A DNA stretch of 64,000 nt from Paracoccaceae bacterium (GCA_004153385.1 SDAL01000005.1:222049-286048); one strand, 5' to 3'; positions 26,042 to 35,528 are shown, numbered from the stretch's first letter. Program-made: numbers and translations. The notes: generated by a model not told the origin, from the letters alone.

Positions 26042-26902
26042 TTACTCATCGCTCATTCCAATTGCGATAGAAACTATTTGCTCGAACACTTCCGGTGTTT
26101 CTGCCTTTTTATGTCCACCTTCATGATCGAACATAACAATCCGAAATTTACCGTCATTCGGGTTATGGTCTACAGGCACTCCCATCGCCTGACACAAAGG
26201 AGTTAAATGATCCAATAGATGGTGCTTATCCATTCTATTTTGCGCAATAATAATTTTTCCCGCCTTCAAGACACTTGCGCTTTTTGCCAAATTGATACGT
26301 TCAGGAAAATCCTGACGCATTTCATCCCGGCCTCTTCCACCAAAGCATATCCGGAAATATTTCTCTACTGCTCTATTATTATATTCAGGAATATCCGTTT
26401 GCGGATTTACGGCTATAGCCGTAATATCTGGCAACGATAATTGCATTCTAATCGCCGCGAAGCCACCGCCGCTCGATCCATATGTATATATATTATTTTG
26501 CGAAATACCTAGATAGTCAGCGATACTTTTTATACGGGCCGCAATAACGTCCTGAGGATCAAAATCCTGAGTGCCCGTGTACCAAGCAAGCCCCAGATCA
26601 TCTGCAAGGAAAAGAGACGGGTCGGATATGTAAAGGCAATGTCCCGGAAAATGCGGCGCCCATGTCCACCGCTGGAACACTGGCGGCTCGTATTGTTGAC
26701 GCAGCGCATCGCCTGAGAACATAACGAAAAGCTTGTCGCTATCCTTCTTGGGGCTAAACAAGAAATCGAACCGCATTCCGGATTCTTCAAACTGAATGAG
26801 AGAAGGCGCATTCAAATCGACTGGCGCATCTGCATTCCAACCGCATTTTACAACATTTTTTAGCTTTTCAAGTGGAGTTTTGCTTTGTTGCAACTTTGCC
26901 AT
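26042..26902 (-). CDS. Alpha/beta hydrolase, related to the N-terminal half of the protein at 41154
   Basis: The 286-residue protein shows the nucleophile elbow YGSSGGGFAAIR (about residue 150), a preceding LFVMFSGDA strand that could form the oxyanion hole, and a C-terminal DHEGGH with the probable catalytic histidine. It has no signal peptide. The same order of motifs (GWFSGT-like, GS-x-GG-x-AA, NPQ, HEGGH) recurs in the larger protein at 41154-42782, so the two are paralogues. The family resembles alpha/beta folds used in glycan or glycoprotein acylation (Asp2-type), but the reaction is unknown. AT-rich; convergent with the SGNH gene. Confidence 0.75.
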   Translation of the reverse strand: MAKLQQSKTPLEKLKNVVKCGWNADAPVDLNAPSLIQFEESGMRFDFLFSPKKDSDKLFVMFSGDALRQQYEPPVFQRWTWAPHFPGHCLYISDPSLFLADDLGLAWYTGTQDFDPQDVIAARIKSIADYLGISQNNIYTYGSSGGGFAAIRMQLSLPDITAIAVNPQTDIPEYNNRAVEKYFRICFGGRGRDEMRQDFPERINLAKSASVLKAGKIIIAQNRMDKHHLLDHLTPLCQAMGVPVDHNPNDGKFRIVMFDHEGGHKKAETPEVFEQIVSIAIGMSDE

Positions 26903-26997
26903 TTACATCTCACTACCGTACACTTTGTTCAAATTTGCTATTATTCTTGTTACACAAAACAGATGCAGCTTCAAACCCGCTCTGCGCCAAACAGATT

Positions 26998-28959
26998 TCA
27001 ACTCTCGCGAGGCTCGAACTGTCCGGTGGGCGATAGGGTGACCTGAGGCGTATAGCGCTGTATTTGCGCGGGATCTGTAACGTCAATCCCTACCAAAAGA
27101 TCGCAGGTGGACAGATCCCCAAAAACCAAAACCTCGATCTGACCTGATTTCAAAACCTCGCGCAATTCTGAACAGGGTCTAAGAGTGCCAGTTTGTAGAT
27201 CATAATCATAATAGTAAACGATTCCTACTTTCTGGTTTGCCTCTCCGAACGCCTTGATGCGCGCGATCATCGCGGCAATATGCGAGGTGTATTTGCGGAA
27301 ATCATCCGCGAAGATCACGTCATAATGCTCGGTTTCGCTGGTTTTACGCCGACCTTGGCTGTGCATCATCGCGGGGCGCGGGAAGGCAGATCCATGGGGA
27401 TCACCATCATATCGCAGCGACGGTGCCGTTTCGTGATTATGCAACTGGGCCGCGTAATATTCTTGACGTACACCGTAATAGAACCCCTGAACCCCCTTGA
27501 TCGGATCCTCCGTCACAGAGCTCAATGCCTCACGCTGGAACGATACCGGACCGGTTGATATCCTAGCAAACGACAACTTGCCAAACTCTGCCTGCATCCG
27601 ACGGATCAATTCGTTATCGGCCCCGAACCGCGCCGTATCCCAGTAACCTAAGCGCTCTCGAATTGGCCCCTTCTGGAATAGGAACGAGGACGTATTAAAC
27701 AAAATAATTCCTGAATTGCCGCGGATTTTTGTAAACCTGAGTTCCTCTGATGCTCTTGCCTGTTCCGACGTGCACCCGAGCCGAGAAGGGTTTTCAAGCA
27801 AATAGCGCATCTGAATTTCGATCTTTTTTGGATGCGACCAATCATCGGCGTCATGGATCGTGACGAAATCTCCGCTCGCCTGATCCAGCCCGTAATTGCG
27901 TGCGACATAAGCACCACCGTTTTGCGGCATGCGGATCAGCTTGATGCGCGGATCGCGGGCGGCAAATTGCGATACAACCTCGCAGGTCGTGTCGGGGCTG
28001 CAATCGTCGATCACCAGAATTTCGAGGTTTTTCCAGGTTTGCTCCTGAAGCGAACGCAGCGCCGTCGGGATCATTTGCGCCGCTTCATAGGCCGCCAGCA
28101 ACACGGTCACTTTCGGCCCGTCGGTCACGGGTGTCAGGCGCTCCTGAACCTCGAGCCGGTCATAGACCGTATCCCCGTGGGCGGTCAGCGAGACGGGGGC
28201 GATATCATAATGGCCCAGCATACGATTGATCCAGCCACAGCGCTGCTGGGGATCATCGTGATAATTCACCCATGCAAGCAGAACATCGGGATTGATCTCG
28301 CCCTGAAGGGATGCGTTTTCGAAACATGCCCGGCCTGCTGCGAAATCGGCCATGAAATAATTGCACAATAGCTTGGCCGTCGTGACCTGACGGCGAAATT
28401 CCAGCGTGGGGGCCGTGGTATAGGCGACGTCAAGATATTCGCGCGCCTTCTGGTAGCCTTGGGGTGTCTTCAACCGCATTTCCCACAACGCCAGTTCGCG
28501 CGCGGCATAGGCACGGTCGGCATCTTGCGTACTGTTGGTGACCAGTTCGGTCAATTCCGCAAGCGGCCGATCCGTGAAGCCCAGAACCGTCAGCTTGTCG
28601 CGGATCAAACGCACCCGTTTGAACGATTGCATCACAGACGCTGTCGCCGCCGCTTTACGCGCGTATCCGCGCTCGGCACCATAACGGGCATAATGGAGCA
28701 GCGGATTGATACCCGACTTTGCAACATCGGGGTAGGTTTCCAGATAGAATTGCGTATTGAAGCCTTTGCCGGGATCGCGCCCCATGGCCGCGCCGTATTT
28801 CAGATAATGAACTGCAGGTTCCAGTTCCGTGTCGGCGACATCGGGATAGGTCTCCATATACCATTTCGGATGGACTTGCTTACTGCGGCGGATCAGTTTG
28901 CAGGCCTCTTGCAGCGTCAACCCATCAAGAGGATCTTTATAAATTGTGTGTTTCGTCAT
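26998..28959 (-). CDS. Family 2 glycosyltransferase with N-terminal YPDV repeats and TPR-like region
   Basis: The 653-residue protein has three parts. Residues about 30-100 carry two copies of a short repeat centred on (M/L)ETYPDV with a following HY-x-(R/K)YGA. Residues about 110-270 are helical and TPR-like. The GT-A domain starts at about 285 with VTVLLAAYEAAQ, then IDDCSPD, the metal-binding DADDWSHP and GADNELIRR. A C-terminal extension of about 100 residues follows. The order of parts and the motif DxDDWSHP tie it to the partial protein at the left edge. Probably cytoplasmic and involved in building a surface polysaccharide or in glycosylating a protein. Its promoter must lie in the 315-base gap it shares with the divergent gene at 29278. 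Confidence 0.85.
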   Translation of the reverse strand: MTKHTIYKDPLDGLTLQEACKLIRRSKQVHPKWYMETYPDVADTELEPAVHYLKYGAAMGRDPGKGFNTQFYLETYPDVAKSGINPLLHYARYGAERGYARKAAATASVMQSFKRVRLIRDKLTVLGFTDRPLAELTELVTNSTQDADRAYAARELALWEMRLKTPQGYQKAREYLDVAYTTAPTLEFRRQVTTAKLLCNYFMADFAAGRACFENASLQGEINPDVLLAWVNYHDDPQQRCGWINRMLGHYDIAPVSLTAHGDTVYDRLEVQERLTPVTDGPKVTVLLAAYEAAQMIPTALRSLQEQTWKNLEILVIDDCSPDTTCEVVSQFAARDPRIKLIRMPQNGGAYVARNYGLDQASGDFVTIHDADDWSHPKKIEIQMRYLLENPSRLGCTSEQARASEELRFTKIRGNSGIILFNTSSFLFQKGPIRERLGYWDTARFGADNELIRRMQAEFGKLSFARISTGPVSFQREALSSVTEDPIKGVQGFYYGVRQEYYAAQLHNHETAPSLRYDGDPHGSAFPRPAMMHSQGRRKTSETEHYDVIFADDFRKYTSHIAAMIARIKAFGEANQKVGIVYYYDYDLQTGTLRPCSELREVLKSGQIEVLVFGDLSTCDLLVGIDVTDPAQIQRYTPQVTLSPTGQFEPRES

Positions 28960-29274
28960 GATGAGGGCCCTCGAAGGCGGAAATGGAAAGGGAATAAGAA
29001 ACCATCTGGATGGCGCACATCACACCCGTTCGTGTAGATATGGAAATTACATATATTATCACGCAACTTGCGCAACCAGCCTATTGCCGCGCTGCCGCAA
29101 TAATACACGGATTTGCGCAGACCCCGTTCCCTTAGGCCAACGGCGCGCCGACGACAACTCCCCCGCTTGGAAGGCCGGCAAAAAGCCGCACATACAGAGG
29201 CCGTCTGCATGCCATAGCTTGATTGACATATTATTCGCGTTATGTCCTAACCCCAGCAAGTTAAGGGAGGTCGA
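28960..29274. promoter_or_regulatory. Divergent promoter region
   Basis: No gene was found in these 315 bases, which separate the minus-strand glycosyltransferase from the plus-strand cluster starting at 29278. Promoters for both directions must lie here. I could not identify -35/-10 boxes or an operator with confidence. Confidence 0.4.
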
Positions 29275-29277
29275 GTG

Positions 29278-29814
29278 ATGAACAATCTGCATATCGGGCC
29301 GGATGCTGGCGCGCGGTTCCTCCTGCAATCGCTCAAAAACCATCAGGGCAAAGGCAAGATCTCCGGCACCGATACGCATGTGATGGAGGGTGTGTTCTTC
29401 TCGCTCGATCCCGACGCCAAGATCACCGGAACCTATACCACCCGCCCCGACGAGATGGTCTCGTTCCGGCTGCGCCCCGAAAAAAGCACCCCGCGCTGGC
29501 AGGCACTGCGCCTCAATCTGGGCACACTGGACCTGTCGCACTCGATGGTGTTGGGTCTGGCGATCAAAAGCCGTGCACCGGTTTCAACCACCACACGAGT
29601 CTGCCTGCGCGCGGGTCTGAACGGCGAATTTGTCGACACGACCATGCCCAAAACACTGGTATCGTTCGCAGATTCAAGTGTGCATCTTGATGCGCTGGAA
29701 CTGGACAAGGCGCCGGGCCTGCCCCGCCAACCCGACTGGCTGGATCTGATCTTTTTCTTCCGCAATGCCGAAGTGGCCATGGATTTACAGGACATCCGCC
29801 TGTTTGTCTTGTAA
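29278..29814 (+). CDS. Small uncharacterised protein B, paralogue of the protein at 24325
   Basis: I do not recognise this family. The 178-residue protein starts at an ATG preceded by GGGAGG; a GTG one codon earlier is also open. It has no signal peptide or membrane helix and looks all-beta. It matches protein A (24325-24870) over its full length, sharing GPDA, GVFF with DPDA, RWQAL, FVDT, HLDALEL and a C-terminal DIRLFVL. It is the first gene of a tight plus-strand operon with two glycosyltransferases (gaps of five and three bases), which suggests a shared job in glycan synthesis, such as binding the acceptor or holding the enzymes together. That role is inference. Confidence 0.78.
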   Translation: MNNLHIGPDAGARFLLQSLKNHQGKGKISGTDTHVMEGVFFSLDPDAKITGTYTTRPDEMVSFRLRPEKSTPRWQALRLNLGTLDLSHSMVLGLAIKSRAPVSTTTRVCLRAGLNGEFVDTTMPKTLVSFADSSVHLDALELDKAPGLPRQPDWLDLIFFFRNAEVAMDLQDIRLFVL

Positions 29815-29819
29815 CAGAT

Positions 29820-30839
29820 ATGACCAGCCCCCCCTCCCCCTTACCGGCCACCGCGCAATATGATCTGGCGATTGTCATTCCGGTCTGGAACCTGCCCCGC
29901 GATCTATTCACGCTGCTAGGCCAGATCGCGGATCTCGGCATTGCGAGCGAAGTCCTGATCTGCGATGATGCCTCGGGCCCGCCCTGTGATCCGGCAACCA
30001 TCGGGTTTGATACATCACAGCTGGGGCCCACACGGTTGCGTTATTTGCGCGCCGCGCATCAGCAAGGGGCGGGGCACGCCCGCAATATGGGGCTGGACCA
30101 TGTCGACGCCGCCAATGTCATGTTTTTTGATGCAGATGACCAGCTGACAGACCAGCTGCCTGTTATCATCGAGCGTCACATGCGTGCAGGCAACGCGCGT
30201 CCCGATTTTACCATATTCCGCCATTCCGATACCCGTGTGCGCGACCAAAAGGGCCGCGAGGGCACATTCGACGGTGACGAGGCCCAGTGGGATCTGGCCA
30301 TGGGCACGGACTGCGCACGCGTGCTTGACCGCCAGCAGGCCGCGCATCTGTCCACGATCAGCGCCTATCCTTGGAATAAAATCTACCGCACCGATTTCTT
30401 GCGCCATAATGATATCCGCTGCTCGGAAACGGTCGTGCATAACGATATCGCCCTACACTGGCTTGGCTTTGTGCGCGCGAAAAACATTCTGGCGCTACGC
30501 AATATCGGGGCCGTGCATGTGGTGGGCGCACGTGACCATCATCTGACCACGCGGCGCGGCGCGGAGCGGCTGTGCCTTGCCGAGATTTTGCATGATGTCA
30601 CGACCGGCATACGCAACAGCCCCCACCACACACTGTTCATGCGCCACTATATCCAGTTCGTTGATACGATCTGCCGCTGGAACATGAACCAGATCGATCC
30701 AGAGATCCAGGAGCGGTTCAAAGCACTGGCCATGCACGCCTATCTTGATTTCACCCCTGAGGAATTTCACTTTTTCGCCCATTGGCAGCCCCGGCGTGCC
30801 CATGAGATTGTGGCCTTCCTACTGAATGAGGGGGTCTAG
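29820..30839 (+). CDS. Family 2 glycosyltransferase
   Basis: The 339-residue protein has a GT-A fold: DLAIVIPVWNLPRDLF at the start, LICDDASG, then RNMGLD and the metal-binding FFDADDQ at about residue 100. The later segment around PWNKIYRTDF and VVHNDIALHW resembles the acceptor side of family 2 enzymes. No membrane helices, so cytoplasmic. It lies five bases after protein B and three bases before the next glycosyltransferase, in one operon. Donor and acceptor unknown. Confidence 0.88.
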   Translation: MTSPPSPLPATAQYDLAIVIPVWNLPRDLFTLLGQIADLGIASEVLICDDASGPPCDPATIGFDTSQLGPTRLRYLRAAHQQGAGHARNMGLDHVDAANVMFFDADDQLTDQLPVIIERHMRAGNARPDFTIFRHSDTRVRDQKGREGTFDGDEAQWDLAMGTDCARVLDRQQAAHLSTISAYPWNKIYRTDFLRHNDIRCSETVVHNDIALHWLGFVRAKNILALRNIGAVHVVGARDHHLTTRRGAERLCLAEILHDVTTGIRNSPHHTLFMRHYIQFVDTICRWNMNQIDPEIQERFKALAMHAYLDFTPEEFHFFAHWQPRRAHEIVAFLLNEGV

Positions 30840-30842
30840 CCC

Positions 30843-31982
30843 ATGTCCGCGATCAGCTTTATCGTGACCACCTACAATATTGCCCCCTATATCGAGGCCT
30901 GTCTTGAAAGCGTCGCCGCCGTGGCGCGTGCGGGCGACGAGGTGATCATCATTGATGACGGCTCGACAGACACGACCGAAGCGCTGATCCATGCATTCGG
31001 CGCGCGCGGGGCGTTGGCCCATGGCGTGATCTACAAGCCCGTAATCTTGGGGACCAATACGATAGGTGGCGTGGGGATCGGTGCTAATATCGGACTTTGG
31101 GAAGCCCGGTGTGACACTGTGTTTTTCGTGGATGGCGATGACTGGATTGATGCGCAGGGCTTCAACAAGGCCCGCGCGCAATGGGCGTTGAATACCCATG
31201 ATATCATGGTGGCCAATTACCGTGTGTTTGATGAAGACAACGCGCAATACCTGCCCCCTGCGGATAATCGAAACTGGTTTGATATCCCCACGATACGCAA
31301 CCACCATGCCGCCCAAACCGCAGCACTTACCTTCATCGCGGTGCCATGGCGCAAATTCTACCGCCGCGCCTTTCTCGTCGATCACAGCATTACCTTCCCC
31401 GAAGGCGATTTCTTTTTCGAGGACAATCCTTTCCATTGGGATGTGTGTCTGGCGGCACGTGATATCGGCTTTGCCAACCATGTTTTGTGCTATCACCGCA
31501 CCAACCGTCCCGGACAGACCATGGCGTCTACCGGATTGGAGCTGGCGGCCTTTTTTACGCATTTCGAAACGATCCAGCGCAAAATCTCCGGCAGGGATGG
31601 CCAATTCGAGCTGCTGGCCGCGCGCTGGCTTTTGAACAACATGACATGGCATATGGACCGGCTGGCCCCGAGCGCGCGCTACAGCTATGCACGCCGTGCG
31701 ACACATAGCCTTGGCCAGATCCATCCATCCATCTGGCAAGAGCTGGAGCGTAGCGAGGCGCCAAAACCGATCTGGGCGGTGGTCAACCGCCTGCGCGACG
31801 GCGACATCTGGGGCCAGATCGACGCATGGCACCGCCGGGATTTACAACGCGATATGCATGATCTGCGCGACACCCTTGCCCCCGTCATCGAGATGGCCCA
31901 GACCCAGCGCAATGCCCACCTTGCGCAAAGCGCCTCTGATAGCTTCGCAAGCTTGTCGCAAAAATATAAAGGCGTGATCTAG
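30843..31982 (+). CDS. Family 2 glycosyltransferase
   Basis: The 379-residue protein begins ISFIVTTYNIAPYIE and continues with IIDDGSTD, FVDGDDWID (the DxD region) and a PWRKFYRR-x-F segment followed by FFEDNPFHWD, all typical of GT2 enzymes. A helical C-terminal tail of about 90 residues follows the catalytic domain. It starts three bases after the stop of the preceding glycosyltransferase, so the two are translationally linked. It is related to that neighbour, and the pair may add successive sugars. Confidence 0.88.
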   Translation: MSAISFIVTTYNIAPYIEACLESVAAVARAGDEVIIIDDGSTDTTEALIHAFGARGALAHGVIYKPVILGTNTIGGVGIGANIGLWEARCDTVFFVDGDDWIDAQGFNKARAQWALNTHDIMVANYRVFDEDNAQYLPPADNRNWFDIPTIRNHHAAQTAALTFIAVPWRKFYRRAFLVDHSITFPEGDFFFEDNPFHWDVCLAARDIGFANHVLCYHRTNRPGQTMASTGLELAAFFTHFETIQRKISGRDGQFELLAARWLLNNMTWHMDRLAPSARYSYARRATHSLGQIHPSIWQELERSEAPKPIWAVVNRLRDGDIWGQIDAWHRRDLQRDMHDLRDTLAPVIEMAQTQRNAHLAQSASDSFASLSQKYKGVI

Positions 31983-32085
31983 CCCTTGCACCTGTGGACC
32001 TTAGCATGTCCATTGGGCCCAGGTACGTCCCGAACGAACGCAACTAAAGAAACGACGAACTTGGATTAAGGCTCATAGGTTTTTC

Positions 32086-32709
32086 ATGGCAGAACTGACA
32101 TTTCCGGAAGCCGAAGCCGCCCATGTACGCGAAACCTATACCAAGGCGCAGGTTATCTTGGAATACGGATCGGGTGGCTCTACACAACTCGCAGCAGAGA
32201 TGCCGGATAAACTCGTGATGAGTGTCGAGTCCGATCGCGACTGGGCCATCGGCCTGCAAGCAAAAATCGATGCCAGCACACCGCCATCACAGGCGATTGT
32301 GTATTATGTCGATATCGGTCCGACCGGGAAATGGGGCCGCCCTGTCAGCGACGATCACTGGCAGATGTTCCACCGCTATCCGATGGCGATATGGGACGAG
32401 CCGTTCTTCCGCCACCCCGATCTGATCCTGATCGACGGCCGCTTCCGCGCGGCATGTTTTGCGGCTGTATGCCTGCGCATCACCCAGCCTGTGCGCCTGC
32501 TGTTTGACGATTATGCCGATCGTCCGCTTTATCATGCAATCGAGCGGCTGTGCCCGCCGCAGAAAACAGTCGGGCGGATGGCCGAATTCGAACTGACGCC
32601 AGGCCTTGTAACGCCCAAAAACATCGGCTTCGTTATAAGTCTGTTTTCATGGGCCACCTATGCCAGTGGTGAAAAACCGAACTATACCCTGCCTGACTGG
32701 ATGGCCTGA
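32086..32709 (+). CDS. Class I SAM-dependent methyltransferase-like protein
   Basis: The 207-residue protein has ILEYGSGGSTQLAA (about residues 24-37) in the place of the SAM-binding motif I, SVESDRDW as the acidic motif II region, and LILIDGRFRAAC followed by LLFDDYADR. These fit the small Rossmann methyltransferase-like family found in polysaccharide loci. Whether it still methylates is uncertain. It follows the glycosyltransferase operon after about 100 bases. Confidence 0.7.
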   Translation: MAELTFPEAEAAHVRETYTKAQVILEYGSGGSTQLAAEMPDKLVMSVESDRDWAIGLQAKIDASTPPSQAIVYYVDIGPTGKWGRPVSDDHWQMFHRYPMAIWDEPFFRHPDLILIDGRFRAACFAAVCLRITQPVRLLFDDYADRPLYHAIERLCPPQKTVGRMAEFELTPGLVTPKNIGFVISLFSWATYASGEKPNYTLPDWMA

Positions 32710-32932
32710 TATAAGCCGGTCTGCCAAAGGCTGGCTTACTGTAGCGCCGCAGGTACATAGACCATATGTCAACTCCTGATATATGCCTCGGATCAGGGCT
32801 GCGGTGCCGGAAAACATGTATGATGGGTTTAATACCGGTAGCCGCCGGATTATCATTTATACACACGCTCGAAAGACTGCTATCTTTTGTGGTCCTGACA
32901 TCTTTATTACCGCGAAAGGTAAATGACCTGAT

Positions 32933-33985
32933 ATGATCTCCCCGTCCCCTGCGCAGCCAGACCTTTCGCATGTATCCGATCTTTTCAAACTTTCCCACAC
33001 GCCGCTTTTCTGGACACCAAAGTATCTGTTTTCCTCTTGCAGCCTTGAGCATCTGCCATTCGTTTTCTGGCTCGTGGATGTGCTGCGCCCGCGCGAGAGT
33101 GTTTCGATGGGGGTCAACAAGGCCGTAGCCCATTTCGCCATCTGTCAGGCTGTGAAGCAACTTGATCTCGATACCAGCTGCCACGGGTTCGGCTCGTGGG
33201 GCGGTAACTCAGGATCGCACAAAATACCTGATCCGTTACAAAAACATAATACAGAGCATTACAAATCCTTCTCCCAACTTCAGTGGGGCATGTCGGATGA
33301 TGCAGCGTTGTGTTTCAACAATGGCAGTATCGATTTTCTGAATGTAGGACAGCGGCTCAACATCTCCCTACTCGACAAGCTCGAGGACAAATGGCTACCG
33401 CTCATGTCCGACCGCGGGGCGATTATGCTTTGCCACATCGAAAAGGCCGCAGAAATGCCAGAGGTCGTAGCACGACTTGATGCGCTACGCCAAAGATTTG
33501 CCCACATCGAATTCCACCATGGCGGTGGTACATTGATATTGTTGACCGGCCCGGCCCCGGCACCGGCTTTGCTGGAAATGGCCAAGGCGTTACAAGAGCC
33601 GGAAAATACGCAAAACATTCAACAGATGTTCGGCAAACTTGGCAAAGCATGCCGGATGGAAACCTTGTCCCCACAAGAGTTTTCACAAGCGCAAAGCCTT
33701 GGCGAAAAGCGCGATCAACAGGACGATAAAAACGAGCGTATCAACAAGGAATTGCTGGACCTTCGCAAAGCCTATGACCTTCGCCATAAAGCCACATCCA
33801 TTCTGCAAGCCGAACTCTATGATATGAGGCAGCAGGCGCAAAAGGCGGGACCGGACAAAGCCCAAGCCCTGAGCCTTTCGCTTGATGCACGCGATGCACA
33901 ATTTTCGGCCCTGCACGACCAGCTGGACGCGGTGACGCGCGAACGCAATGATCTGGCCCGTGTAATCGAAGAGAAGTTCAAATAA
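32933..33985 (+). CDS. Degenerate methyltransferase-like protein with C-terminal coiled coil (1)
   Basis: The 350-residue protein has a Rossmann-like N-terminal domain (about residues 30-215). It contains LEHLPFVFWLVDVLRP, the GVNKAVAHFAICQAV helix, and the strands DFLNVGQRLN and GAIMLCHIEK. It lacks a clear glycine-rich SAM motif. The last 90 residues are a charged coiled coil. The protein at 34151-35461 is a paralogue with the same order and a longer coil. Databases tend to label this family as class I methyltransferase; activity is unproven. It has no signal peptide. Its role may be to organise the glycan machinery, with the coil as a spacer or oligomerisation region. A terminator follows the gene. 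Confidence 0.65.
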   Translation: MISPSPAQPDLSHVSDLFKLSHTPLFWTPKYLFSSCSLEHLPFVFWLVDVLRPRESVSMGVNKAVAHFAICQAVKQLDLDTSCHGFGSWGGNSGSHKIPDPLQKHNTEHYKSFSQLQWGMSDDAALCFNNGSIDFLNVGQRLNISLLDKLEDKWLPLMSDRGAIMLCHIEKAAEMPEVVARLDALRQRFAHIEFHHGGGTLILLTGPAPAPALLEMAKALQEPENTQNIQQMFGKLGKACRMETLSPQEFSQAQSLGEKRDQQDDKNERINKELLDLRKAYDLRHKATSILQAELYDMRQQAQKAGPDKAQALSLSLDARDAQFSALHDQLDAVTRERNDLARVIEEKFK

Positions 33986-33994
33986 TGTGCCATT

Positions 33995-34014
33995 GGGCGC
34001 GGTGCGCCGTTTTT
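33995..34014 (+). terminator. Rho-independent terminator
   Basis: A 5-bp GC stem (33996-34000 with 34004-34008), a loop of three bases and then G followed by five T. It starts 10 bases past the stop codon of the first methyltransferase-like coiled-coil gene. Confidence 0.75.
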
Positions 34015-34150
34015 AGATGCGTGGCGCGATTGCAAATATTCGTGCCACGCGGGATAAGAACTTAAATACATACAAACGACCTTCGGGGCACAGATTGAGA
34101 GAACGTGTCACGAGGGTGTACGCCTCATATGGAAGACAACGGACACGATC

Positions 34151-35461
34151 ATGACTGCCAACACCCCCGCGCCTTTCAGAGATGATATGACACTCTCGGC
34201 CCCCGGCCTGCACGCGACCGCGGTCGCGCTTTTCCAGCCTGCACGCTATCGCAAAGCCGCCTGTAGCCTGCCCCACCTGCCCTTCCTCTTTTGGCTGGTG
34301 GCGGCGCATCGCCCGACGCATTGCTGCACTTTGGGGCTCGACAGTGGTGTGGCCCATTTTGCCATGTGCCAAGCCTTGAGCACGCTTGAGGGCACGCGTG
34401 TCGCACATGGAATTCTGGATGAGACACCGGCTTACAACGCGGATGATGTGTCACGCTACAGTCAGAAACACTACGAAGATATCTCGGTGTTGCACCCGTC
34501 AGATGCCGCACCTGAGTTCGGGGGTAAAACCGTCGATCTGCTTTTGGTCGAACACGCGATCACCGCCGATCTGATTGCACAGGTCGAAGCCGATTGGCTG
34601 CCCGTGCTCTCGGACAAAGGGCTGATCGTCATGTTCGGTCATGTTTCAGCGCAAGATGATCCGGCACTGGCATCGGCGCTTGCAAGGCTGTGCGAAGCCA
34701 TGCCGCATTTCGAAATCCACAGTGGTGGTGGCCTGGTGCTTCTGGCGCCCGCAACCACTCTGCCTGAAAGCATAAGCGCGCTGATCAACAGCACGCCCCC
34801 CCATGCGCCCTTCGCGCCAGCTCTCGACATGCTCGAAACGCTCGGCGCGATCTATGAACAGGACACCAGCGTTCATGACGCCGATCCGGATCCTGCACAG
34901 GTCCAAGCGCATCAAGACCGGTTCGAACGCGATCTGGCCCGTGTCGAGGCTGCGGCCCTGCGCCAACAGCTGGACGGGGCTCATGGACTGTCCCCCCAGC
35001 CCAGCACTGTCCCCACAGCGTCTTTGACAGGCGATCTGCTAGGCGAAGAGGATTTTCTGGACCGCCTCCATCTTCGTAACCGCCGCATTGCAGAGCTGCA
35101 CACCACGCTCGAGACACTGACCCAGACCAACGCCGATCTGGAAGCCGCACGTGCCACGCGGTTTGCCGAGCTTGCAGTGCTGACCCAAAAACTTGAACAA
35201 AAAGACACACAGATCGCGACTTACGAACGTGACAGCCAGAATGCCATATCCCTTGCACGCCGCCTGACGCTTCGCGAGGCACGTATCCAAGACCTGCTGG
35301 AAGAGATTTCGCGCAGACGCTACGAATATGGCCAGCTTCAGGCCAGACTGTCCCGGCGCGAGGCCGATCTCGCATCGCTGCACGCACAGGTCGATGCCCC
35401 CCAGCCCCACCTCCCCCGTTCCAGAGCACGGCGTGCGCTCGCCCGCCTGATCGGACGCTGA
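34151..35461 (+). CDS. Degenerate methyltransferase-like protein with C-terminal coiled coil (2)
   Basis: The 436-residue protein is a paralogue of the one at 32933. The N-terminal domain repeats its landmarks: LPHLPFLFWLVAAHRP, LGLDSGVAHFAMCQAL, KTVDLLLVEHA and GLIVMFGHV. Residues about 295-425 form a long charged coiled coil rich in Arg, Glu and Leu, ending in a very basic tail (RARRALARLIGR). No standard SAM motif I is visible. Catalytic function is doubtful; a structural or chain-organising role is possible. It is preceded by its relative's terminator, so it has its own promoter. Confidence 0.65.
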   Translation: MTANTPAPFRDDMTLSAPGLHATAVALFQPARYRKAACSLPHLPFLFWLVAAHRPTHCCTLGLDSGVAHFAMCQALSTLEGTRVAHGILDETPAYNADDVSRYSQKHYEDISVLHPSDAAPEFGGKTVDLLLVEHAITADLIAQVEADWLPVLSDKGLIVMFGHVSAQDDPALASALARLCEAMPHFEIHSGGGLVLLAPATTLPESISALINSTPPHAPFAPALDMLETLGAIYEQDTSVHDADPDPAQVQAHQDRFERDLARVEAAALRQQLDGAHGLSPQPSTVPTASLTGDLLGEEDFLDRLHLRNRRIAELHTTLETLTQTNADLEAARATRFAELAVLTQKLEQKDTQIATYERDSQNAISLARRLTLREARIQDLLEEISRRRYEYGQLQARLSRREADLASLHAQVDAPQPHLPRSRARRALARLIGR

Positions 35462-35472
35462 CACGCTCGTTT

Positions 35473-35493
35473 CGCGCGCACGCCGTGCGCGCG
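35473..35493. repeat. GC-rich inverted repeat between glycan genes
   Basis: A perfect 9-bp stem (35473-35481 with 35485-35493) with a three-base loop lies 11 bases after the stop of the second coiled-coil gene and 35 bases before the sulfotransferase start. There is no T run, so it may attenuate or stabilise RNA rather than terminate fully. Confidence 0.55.
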
Positions 35494-35528
35494 TCACCCC
35501 CACCAAAAGACATGCAAGGACCTTGCAG

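Noticed and set aside
30819..31832. A 337-codon open frame on the minus strand
   Set aside because: Antisense to an intact GT2 gene coupled to its neighbour by a three-base gap; no motif supports it.
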